A stretch of 64,000 bases of DNA, from contig CM069600.1 of assembly GCA_035771175.1 (NCBI GenBank), positions 8,827,729-8,891,728 on the forward strand. Direction: 5' to 3'. Position 1 is the first letter of the stretch, and each line of letters starts with the position of its first letter. The notes under the pieces were generated by a model. The model was not told the DNA's origin. It did not search any database and worked only from the letters and a program-made list of their open reading frames with translations. Positions 55,616-64,000 of the stretch are shown piece by piece. This DNA is from Paratinospora sagittata (taxonomy: Eukaryota; Streptophyta; Magnoliopsida; Ranunculales; Menispermaceae). Made by a program: the position numbers and the translations under genes.

Positions 55616-56398
55616 GCTAGCTTTATCTCAATCTATGTTATACATAGTTCGATCTGGCTAACATCCTAACTTGGGTCTCTCAAGCAATCCGATTCGGGTA
55701 TGTATAACCGTCACTATGTAACATAGATTTTGGTTAAAGTATTGTAGAGGAATGTGGACTTACACTTTATATACTAAATAATAAACAGAAGTTGGCAAAC
55801 ATGAACTCTTGGGTCTGGTATAATGAAGTTTCCTTAAAAATGTTTTGATGAGAGTATAAGAGAGGTGAAATAGTTAGTTATTCAAGTGTCAGTATATAGG
55901 AGATAAAGGATAGTTTGATTATGTAAAACTATTTTTGAAGCATTATTATTCATGCTATATATGGTGTTCAATATATAAATGAAGTTTCTTGTCTTGCTTT
56001 GTTTCTTCATGTGTGGATATGTTATGGCAAGAATACCAATACTAAAGTGTTGTTTCTAATATAATCAAAATAATTAGAATGCTTGCATACATTCATCATT
56101 TGTTTCCAACAATTATTCTAATCATTAGTTCATATAGAACTAGTAAATATCTAGTATCACATATACATGTGTTTCTTCCCTAATGTAAACCAACCATTCA
56201 CATCTTATATAATATACAACCCGATTATAAAATCATTCTTTGAAACATACACAAGAGTTGGGTTATAGCCATTATATATAGGATTTCATATTTCATATTA
56301 TATAATATGAATCCTATGATTACCTATTTCATTATTTCATATTCTTATATACTTCTAATCTTATGAAATCATATGGGACCAAATTAATAGCAAATAAT
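55616..56398. other. 3' region of polyamine oxidase gene and spacer
   Basis: AT-rich; AATAATAAAC near 55785 could serve as poly-A signal. No further gene seen. Confidence 0.4.
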
Positions 56399-56408
56399 TC
56401 TAAATAGA

Positions 56409-56618
56409 CCAACCATTGGTTGGTTCAGTGGTCTGAAGGCTGAACCCAAGGGGGTTGAGGGACTTAGTTCCGAGTTTAAGCCTCCCCTTGACAAAATCGT
56501 GGGTGGGAGGGACACCCTTGCCTCTGTTATATCCCGAGTCCGGTGGACTAGTCTTGCCTTAAAGGGGAAGAGGACATCACTGAATGTCAGAATCCTGGTG
56601 ATCAAACAAAAAAAAAAG
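56409..56618 (+). mobile_element. SINE with 10-bp target-site duplication
   Basis: tRNA-like head: A box TTGGTTCAGTGGTCTGAAGG (from about 56418) and B-box-like GTTCCGAGTTTAAGCC (about 56468). Body with 'ATATCCCGAGTCCGGTGGAC', then an A-run (56607-56617). TCTAAATAGA flanks it at 56399-56408 and 56619-56628, identical over 10 bases. The element is about 210 bp and non-coding. Confidence 0.88.
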
Positions 56619-56699
56619 TCTAAATAGAGCAAAAAAAATGGAGAAAACGAATTAAAGATAAAATTATACAAAGCTATCATAAAGGGCACCCCCCTTTAT

Positions 56700-57964
56700 T
56701 CATATTTTTTTAGTCATTGACTTGAATTTCATTTGATTAATGTGAAGTTCTTGAAAAACATCTGCCTTCTTTGAAATATCATGAACAATTCTTGTAGGTT
56801 GGGCACCTTTTTCAAGGAAATATAGAATATTGGAAACATTTGAATAAGTTTGATTCTTTATTGGATCTTAAAAACCCACTTTTCGAAGATCTCTTCTTTC
56901 TCTTTGGGATCGAACATCAATTGCAATGATTCAATAGATAGTCCATTGGAATAGATGTAGATGAGCATTGCCCCCCTAGAAATGTATAGGAGGTTTTCTC
57001 CTCATATGGCTCGAGAAAGAATGGTTCAAATTATGTATATAGTAGCCAATAGATCTATAACATCAGTTAGATTATGATTTGTTTGATTCATTTTTTTTTC
57101 TTCCTCACCATTCACGAAAAAAAAAGAAAAATCATTTGTACTTCTAACTCAAGTTGGATAATTTTCAGAGTTCAAAGAAAAATCAGTTAGATTATGATTT
57201 GTTTGATTCATTTTTTCTTCTTCCTCACCATTCACGAAAAAAAAAGAAAAATCATTTGTACTTCTAACTCAAGTTGGATAATTTTCAGAGTTCAAAGAAA
57301 AATCCTTAGGACTAGGCATTTCATTTATTGAGCTATCTCGAACTCCCCTTTTTGTCTCATTCTGAATATTTTTTTTTTATTCTTTACTCTTATCCAATTG
57401 TTGAGACAATTGAAAATGGTTTTTTCTTGTTTTGGGATCCTTCATCTTTGTTTTGGATTATTGGGTTTAGACATTACTTCGGTCATCCTTAATCGTTTCA
57501 AAATGGCAAAATGGCAGTAACATACCTTTTGTAATTTCTTTGTATGAAAGAATTTTACGAATAATTGATTCTCATGTAATCCACTTTTGATCGAAATAGT
57601 TTACCAATTCTAAACATGATTTCCTTTTGTTTTGGATTTGACACTTTTGTTCGAATTGGATCCTTTCGATTCCTATTTCGATATAGATTGGCAATATATT
57701 TACGAAGTTGTTCTAACTTATTGATTGACGCTAACAGTAGATCCTTGCTTATGTGAAATGCAATCCAATCCTTTTCACTCAGAGCTCCATCATGTACTAT
57801 TTACTTAAACACAACAAAATAGGGGTTCGAGTAGAACAGAACAAACTATGTGAATCAAGAGCACCTTCATAAAAGAATGGTGGATGTAAAAATTCACAGT
57901 CGATCATGTCCTTTTAAGTCGCACGTTGCTTCATACCACATCGTCTTGAACGAAGTTTTACCAT
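56700..57964 (-). pseudogene. rps16: Nuclear copy of plastid rps16 (two exons and intron), inactivated
   Basis: Exon 1 (57964-57924) encodes MVKLRSRRCGMKQ and ends CAACG before the plastid intron start TGCGACTT. The intron keeps typical plastid rps16 words (GTGAATTTTTACATCCACC, CTACTCGAACCCCTATTTTG). Exon 2 (about 56944-56700) encodes IIAIDVRSQRE, 'DLRKVGF', '[12 protein letters not shown]' and '[11 protein letters not shown]', ribosomal protein S16. A TGA at 56933-56931 stands where the conserved Arg of 'VYRI' should be (CGA to TGA). Nuclear genes and transposons on both sides make this a plastid-to-nucleus transfer (NUPT) rather than the plastome itself. No nuclear transit peptide or promoter is seen. 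Confidence 0.88.
57061..57300. repeat. 120-bp tandem duplication in the rps16 intron copy
   Basis: 57061-57180 and 57181-57300 are the same 120-bp unit with two differences (first base, and one T/C in a T-run). Confidence 0.95.
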
Positions 57965-58740
57965 AACATTCCTCTAGTTTGGAACCAGTCAAGTATGGAT
58001 TTGATTTAATATGAAATCATGAATGGTCATTGGCTCAATCAGTACATTGCATAGTGCTTGATACTCTCATTTGTCTATATGGATGGGTGGAGGTCAGTAC
58101 TTCTATTTATCTATTTAGATGTAGAAGTTTTAAAAGATTCAATTCTTTCTCAAAGTACTAAACTAAAAAAATAAAAATAAAAATTAATTAGATTTGAATT
58201 AGATTACATTTCCAACTTGTCTAGTTGGAAATATAAACAAACACAAATTTATTGTTTGTTTTATTCATAGTTTGATTTTAACGCAACGGAGTCTTAGGAA
58301 CCTTAATCCGAGTAATGGAATTAAATTAGTACTAAGAGCCTCCCCTAGATATAACACGAAATAGGGAAGATAGAGGCTTTTCTTTCACATTCTAATTCAA
58401 AAGCATTGAGAATCCAAATAGTTATAGGAGGTAAAGTTTGCCTAAGTAACTAACATCAGTATGAAAATGAGCATGACATGCAACAACACATCCTATTTTC
58501 TTTTTGAATTATACATTGATTCATGTTCCCATTTTAGTTGAATCTCAGATGAATTGAGTTACATCTACATCTCATTTGGATTCAAGTTGGTTTGTGAGAA
58601 AGAAGGGGAAGGCTGTGATTCTTTCCTAAATTATCAGAAATCAAAAAAAGGATCATACTTTATTTTGTATTCAACATTACACTCTATCCAATTTGATCTA
58701 CGGGCAAATATGCAAAGCATACTTTTTATTCTTGTTGAGT
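57965..58740 (-). other. Probable continuation of plastid-derived DNA upstream of rps16
   Basis: The sequence just upstream of exon 1 (CATAACATTCCTCTAGTTT) is plastid-like, and the style of the sequence (for example 58270-58450) continues to about 58740. No trnK or other plastid gene is recognised, so the extent is a guess. Confidence 0.4.
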
Positions 58741-60696
58741 AATATTCAAGCATACTTTTTAATATTATGCTAAGAATAGCTAGGATTTGAAGAATATGCC
58801 TTTTGTTTGATGAAAAATAAAAAAAGGAATATATAGAAATTAAGTGGCTGAAGTTAAAGCAACTAAGAAAAATAAAAAATAAAAACTAAGCCCTCTAGGA
58901 AGCAACCCTGATTTAGCATTTTCTTTTCATTTTTTTTATTCTTTACTTAAACAAGGTATCATAATTCACGTGAGTGCAAGATCAAGCCTTTAAAAAAAAT
59001 TATAGTAATTTAAAAAATAAAAAATAAAAAATTACTGTTAATTTCGTAAAGTGCAACATTAACAAAAGATTTGCAAACGTTGGCTAGTTCTATTGACGTG
59101 CATTCAAACTCTTTTATTTGAAGTTCAAAGTTCGATACTATCCCCTTGTAAATAAGTGAGTTTTTCTTCTCCTAATAAAAGTGAGAACAAGACCGTGATA
59201 GTTGGTTCATATGGTTTTTATCTGTCTTTATGTCTTTCGTCGTTGTACTAGCCCTAGTGCTCATCTTGTGTCAACACTCAAAAAAAAAAAATTCAAAATT
59301 ATAATTATGTCTATGTTCTAATGAAAAAGTATTTTTTATGTTAGAATACGTGAAACAAATATATATATATATATGATGCATATATCTTCGTTCCAATTTT
59401 ACATCTTCAAAATATTTGATCCCATTTATTTGTTTCCTTTAATCAATTCAATATTTTTTAGTTCTTTAAAGTTTTTTTTTCTTCACCATAATTTAGTGGT
59501 TAAAATTTAACATGAACATTTAGATCTTGCAAGAACCAATCGTCAAAAGATTGAGAATGACATAGTTATCAACTGCACCCCCAAAAGGAAGCTCAATTGG
59601 TTTTATGATTGCAACGCTCTATTGAAGACTATAATTTAAGTCATGTCAGTAGCCTTTAGTGAGGTAAGCATCTCACAAGCGTCCTGTCTGGGTATAGGGT
59701 CAACCTTTCTGCATAACCATTTTTTCTTAAATCAAAGGGACAATGAGTGCTCATACCAGTATACCACCTCTGCTAGCAAGTATAGAGCAATCTTAACTAA
59801 TTGTATTAAGCTCAATTGCCTTTCATAAGATCTTCTCACTAATAAAATAATATATATATATATACTTAGTTGATATGTATCAAGATAAAAAAATCTTCCT
59901 TTTTCTTGTATCAAACATCCTATTATCTCTCCTCCTTTCCTTTCTTTGCAATGAACATTTTAAGATTAACTTAAAATCATTAACTCCTCAAATGTTAGTT
60001 ATTTTATGGTGGTAACAACAGAACCATGTTGCCAAGTTTTGTCAATCTTTCCATTGATAAATACTTCTCAAACACAAATATAATGACAAATACCCACAAC
60101 ACCAAAAAATAAAATAAAAAATAAAAAAATAAAAACCAAAATTATAAAAAATAGGGTCAGATAGAAACTACCAAGAACACAAAAGCTTTTACTATTAAAT
60201 AAATAATTATTAATATTATTTATTTAAGCATATTATCTTGTTTTTCACCTTGCTCTTGTGCTATTAATTGTTGTCTGAGATGACAAACTAGCTCCCTTCT
60301 GATTCAACCCCTATAACTGTTGTATTTCATATTCCTTCATCCCATCTCACCAGACTTGCCTATAAATCCATAAAATTGCAACATCAGATTGAGCTTAATG
60401 TGTATTATTGTCAATATGTAGATGAACTTCCCATATATTTTCGCTTTTTTTAATTTTTTTTTATCTTATTTTTGCTTTAAAAAGAACATACGTTAAAAAC
60501 ACACGTTGTTGATATTTCCCTTAAAAATTATCAAATCACCTCAAATTACATGTTAATGCTTAATTTAAGGCGATCCGACAACGAGACGAACCTCTGAGAG
60601 GAGCTCAAGTCCAAGTATTTCACATTTTTGCAAAAATTCTTATTATTCAAGTACCTCATCCAATGGTTGCAAAAAATTTTATTAATACATATATTT

Positions 60697-60731
<35 letters not shown>

Positions 60732-61074
60732 CAACTTGTGAATATCAGACCAAACTCCGTGCAGTTAGAAAAAAAACATTTACAGGTTAAGTGTATATAT
60801 TTATGCATATTACAGCAATACTTTGAGGTGATAGAAATAGTGGAAACCTAAGAATGGGAAGGAAAATGACTTAAGAGGCAAAAAGCACTGTTGAACAAAC
60901 TACTTTTCCATTACATATAAACAGCAGAACTTCATTCAAAAGGAGAAAAAGAGTACCCCAAAAACAAAAACAAAACAAAAAAAATGCTATATACTTGGCT
61001 AAATATCAGTGAAAACTTCCTAGCAAGTAGAACTGTAAGGATATGTGAATTAGAGACACTACAAGTTTGAGAAA
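58741..61074. other. AT-rich intergenic, no gene seen
   Basis: Simple repeats: (AT)n near 59359-59374 and 60703-60730, and AAATA-rich runs near 60100-60130. Only chance open frames. The right part (about 60800-61074) probably contains the 3' UTR of the minus-strand GTE gene. Confidence 0.4.
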
Positions 61075-61513
61075 TCAAGAAGGGAGCTTTTTGCTTCTTT
61101 TTTTGGCAGTCTTGGCAAGGGCTTCACAAATTTCTCTCTTTCGCTTCGAGTTCTCAATGCCAACCTTTGTCTTTGTCGCAGAACCCTTTCCCTTATTAGC
61201 TTCCAGTGCTTCCTTTACAAAGAATTTCAACTTCCACAACGTCCATTCGCTCTGCATTCAGAGACACTTGTTTGTGAGTCGGATAAATTTCAATAATGAA
61301 CAAGAGATAACCAGTGTGAATTACTAGAGAATTGTTTTTGGTTTGGCAGATTAAATATATACCTGAGCGTCCATGTCAATGTCAACTTCTTCAGCTGTAG
61401 GTTGGAAGTTTGAATTGCTTTCAGCAATAATCTCCAGCGCTTTGTTGAGATCTTCAGGAGATAATTGGCTGAGGCCTGATCCAAGTTTCCTTTTCTCTTC
61501 TACAGTCATTTTC
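61075..61513 (-). CDS. GTE1/GTE6-like (BET family) NET domain, last two exons
   Basis: Exon 61513-61363 (phase 2 start) encodes KMTVEEKRKLGSGLSQLSPE and on to DIDMDAQ. The final exon 61251-61075 encodes SEWTLWKLKFFVKEALEANK, ends KKRSKKLPS, then stop. Splice sites are canonical (TTTCAG/GTATAT; TGCAG). 'MT.EEKRKLG..L..LSPEDL.KAL.II' followed by 'EVDIDMDAQ.E.TLW.L..FV' is the NET (extra-terminal) domain that binds partner proteins in BET transcription regulators. The plant 'DMDAQSE' form fits the GTE1/IMB1-GTE6 branch. The basic tail suggests a nuclear protein. The bromodomain that should precede it is encoded beyond the right edge. No lesions. Confidence 0.85.
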
Positions 61514-61587
61514 CTGAAAATAAAAAAACAAAAAGAAACAATACCATTATCACGACTCAGTTGTAGCTGAACAGCTTCCTTGCATTC

Positions 61588-63779
61588 TTTTTTTTTTTTT
61601 TTGAGCAGAAATAAGAATATATTATATTAATTAGCTAAAGGGGCAATATACATAGAGATGAGCACCAGAGGTGCTAAGCACAACCAAGCATTACACCGTC
61701 AAACACCCAAAGTTTATCCTAAACTACGCCTACAAACCAACGCATCAAAGATGACAAAGACAATTAGACCATCTTAGGACCCAGTCTGACAATGAGATTC
61801 TTAATAACGGAAGAAGCAAAAACCCAAGTGCTAGCCATGAATCTAATTTTTTCCCACGCCTGAGCCCCGTCTTTGGACATGTTATTGAATACTCTATTAT
61901 TTTGTTCGAGCCATATGGACCATAGTGTAGCATATGATGCGATTTGACCCACTTCCTTCTCAATTTCCGATAGATTTGGCATATGTGAAAATGACAGTGC
62001 ATCGTCCAAGTTTCACGGCACTCCAAATATATCCTCCTAGCAAAAAGACATGAAAAGAAAATGTGCTCCGATCATTCACCATCCTAAAAACAAAATGGAC
62101 AACATTGTGGAGAATAACATATGGAAAGACACTGTCTTTGCAACAAATCATAAGTATTAATCTTGTTATGAGCCATGAGCCACCCAAAAACATTCACTTT
62201 TGAAGAAACTTGTACATTCCAAATATAAGAAGAGAAGGGGAATATGGGGGATGAAAGACACTGAATGAGTATGTCAAACATGGATTTGAAGGTAAAAAGA
62301 CCAGAGGAATTAGGTAGCCAAATATGTTTGTCAATGTCAGTAGAAAGTCTAACATTATCCAACCTAGTAAGAAGTGTATCAATTTCACTTAGTTCTCTCA
62401 AGTGAGAGCCCTAGGAAAGTGAAAATTCCATGCGGGGATAACAGGAGAGGAAGAAAGGGAACTACTTGAGTCTGTGAGGCAAAAGGAAGCTATAGAATGG
62501 TTATGTAGAAGACAAAACAAATGGGGAAGTCTCAGCCAGTGATAAATCCACCTATCCAACTATCCTTCCAAAACCAGAAAGTGCGATCGTTCAAGATGAA
62601 ACAAATTTCCATGGACTTCTAAAGGTGGATCTTCTTGACCTGCCAACCCTATTACCGCAATGAATCCTACCATGCCTACTAATAATAACACGGGCCCACA
62701 AAGCATCCTGTTTGCTTAGGAGTCTCCATATCCATTTAGCACACAAAAGCGATATTTCTTTTAGAGATGTTGCCAATTCCGAGGCCACCATTATCCACCA
62801 GTCTTTGTACTACCTTCCAACTAATTAAATATGAAGCACCCATAACATCCCCTCCTGCTCCAGAAGAATGCCTTAAACTTCTTCTCAATTTGACTGGCCA
62901 CTCCACAAGGTATCTTCAACATGGATAGATAGTAAGACAGAAGGGCCGATAGTACAGAGTGAATGACTGCTAGCCGACCACCCTTGGACAAAAATGACCG
63001 CTTCCATCCCTCCAACCTTTTAGATATTTTGGAGAGCACTAGCTCCCAAAAGTCAACAGAAGTAGGGTTCCACCCTAAGGGGAGCCTAAATATCTCATTG
63101 GCCACACTTCCACTGCACAACCCACTTTATTTTCCAAACGAAGTAGCATTCCAGAGTCAATGTTAATCCCTGACATCTGGCTTTTAGCCATTGTAACTGT
63201 CAACCCAAAACACACACAGAAGCACTGCAAAAGCTGAATCACACTGAGAACATTCCACTCCCTCTAGGAAAAAAAAGGGTATCATCTGCAAACTGTAAGT
63301 GTGAGACTTCCACTTTATTATTTCCCACCAAGAAACCTTTCAACAAAGAACATTGTCTCGCCTTTGACATCATTCTTCCAAGACCATCTGCCACTAGAGT
63401 GAAAAGGAAAGGTGAAAGTGGACCACCTTGTCGAAGCCCTCTTTCACCAACAAACTTGCCCCTTGGTCTACCATTAAATAATCAATGAATAAGTAACTGA
63501 ACTTAAGCACCCTAGAATCCATCTGATCCACCTCTCTCCAAAACCCTTTTTTTGCATAGCGAACTCCAAAAATCACCTCTCTACTGTGTCATATGTTTTA
63601 GCAAAACCCACTTTAAAAACGACCCTAGTCTGGCCTCGCGCCCTATAATCCTCCAACGCCTCGTTGGCAATTAGCACCGCACCCAAAATCAGTTGCCGTT
63701 CAATGAATGTTGATTGTGTAGTCTCCACCATCTTGGAAAGAATTTATTTTAACCTTAATGACAACACCTTTGAGATGAT
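61588..63779 (-). mobile_element. 5'-truncated LINE in an intron of the GTE gene
   Basis: On the minus strand it begins inside the reverse transcriptase (KIISKVLSLRLK), runs through 'RRLEGWKRSFLSKGG'-like thumb and the zinc-binding tail, and ends in a poly-A (T-run 61588-61602). Flanks CTTGCATTC (61579-61587) and CTTACATTC (63780-63788) agree in 8 of 9 bases. It lies in the same orientation as the GTE gene, 75 bp upstream of an exon. Multiple frameshifts. Confidence 0.85.
61745..63750 (-). pseudogene. LINE reverse transcriptase and zinc-binding tail (broken)
   Basis: Pieces in several frames: 'IERQLILGAVLIANEALEDY' and 'FAKTYDTVE' (about 63700-63540), 'ISKRLEGWKRSFLSKGGRLA' (about 63030), 'VQVSSKVNVFGWLMAHNKIN' (about 62200) and 'ATLWSIWLEQNNRVF' (about 61920). 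Enough to identify the enzyme, not to make it. Confidence 0.8.
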
Positions 63780-63788
63780 CTTACATTC

Positions 63789-64000
63789 AACTAGGTGAAA
63801 TACACAGAATGAAACATATATTGACTGATCTTTAAATCAATATCAGTAGCCTTTCATGCACAATTGTAATTTGTTAAGGGACAAGGGTTTCAAGACTTCC
63901 TCTTGGAACAGCTTAGGACACTGGTGAAGAATATGTGGATTTCACTCAAAAATTATGTGGAATATTGGTAACATTCTGAGGGGAACAAATACAAAAGGGT
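63789..64000. other. Presumed GTE intron sequence at right edge
   Basis: AT-rich, no coding signature; follows the right target-site duplication of the LINE. Confidence 0.4.

Noticed and set aside
56700..57964. Functional nuclear rps16 gene
   Set aside because: In-frame TGA at the conserved Arg near the start of exon 2, no transit peptide, and the plastid group II-type intron is retained without spliceosomal borders.

Overview
The window reads as nuclear DNA of a flowering plant, most likely a eudicot. It has spliceosomal introns, a eukaryotic tRNA-Ile, plant gene families (oxidosqualene cyclase, peroxisomal polyamine oxidase, a GTE/BET-type NET domain), a nuclear copy of plastid rps16, and abundant LINE, Copia, SINE and MITE insertions. 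A run of exactly 100 N (27320-27419) is a scaffold gap, so the two halves are joined only by inference.

Layout. 1-2995: minus-strand LINE cut by the window edge. 3390-4043 and 24403-24516: three intact exons of an oxidosqualene (triterpene) cyclase on the plus strand, apparently separated by a 20.4 kb intron. That intron holds a LINE (4710-10852, itself hit by a 2 kb solo-LTR-like element), an old minus-strand LTR element (11222-18463) with a Copia element inside it (13172-17717), and three MITE/DNA-transposon-like repeats. 25215-27319: 5' part of a second Copia element, running into the gap. 27421-29594 and 34124-36328: two copies of a segmental duplication carrying a broken LINE ORF1. Between the copies lie an intact tRNA-Ile(AAU) gene (29884-29957), a 5'-truncated LINE with a 15-bp target-site duplication, and a TRIM-like repeat pair. 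35590-43143: long degenerate plus-strand LINE, again hit by the solo-LTR-like element, which holds a perfect-ended MITE.

45857-55615 is the most gene-like part. A complete 10-exon polyamine oxidase gene (plus, 50684-55615, about 491 aa, ending in the peroxisomal signal SRL, two GC-AG introns) stands head to head with a decayed paralogue (minus, 45857-50056). The pseudogene has frameshifts, a deleted FAD-binding glycine motif, one precisely lost intron, and a 1-kb foldback element in exon 5 that carries an inverted copy of the exon it landed in.

56399-58740: a SINE with 10-bp target-site duplications, then a plastid-derived rps16 pseudogene with its intron. 61075-61513: the last two exons of a GTE1/GTE6-like NET-domain gene (minus), whose next intron contains a truncated LINE (61588-63779) and which continues past the right edge. 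Roughly two thirds of the window is repeat-derived. The exons that look able to work are the cyclase exons, the polyamine oxidase gene, the GTE exons and the tRNA gene.
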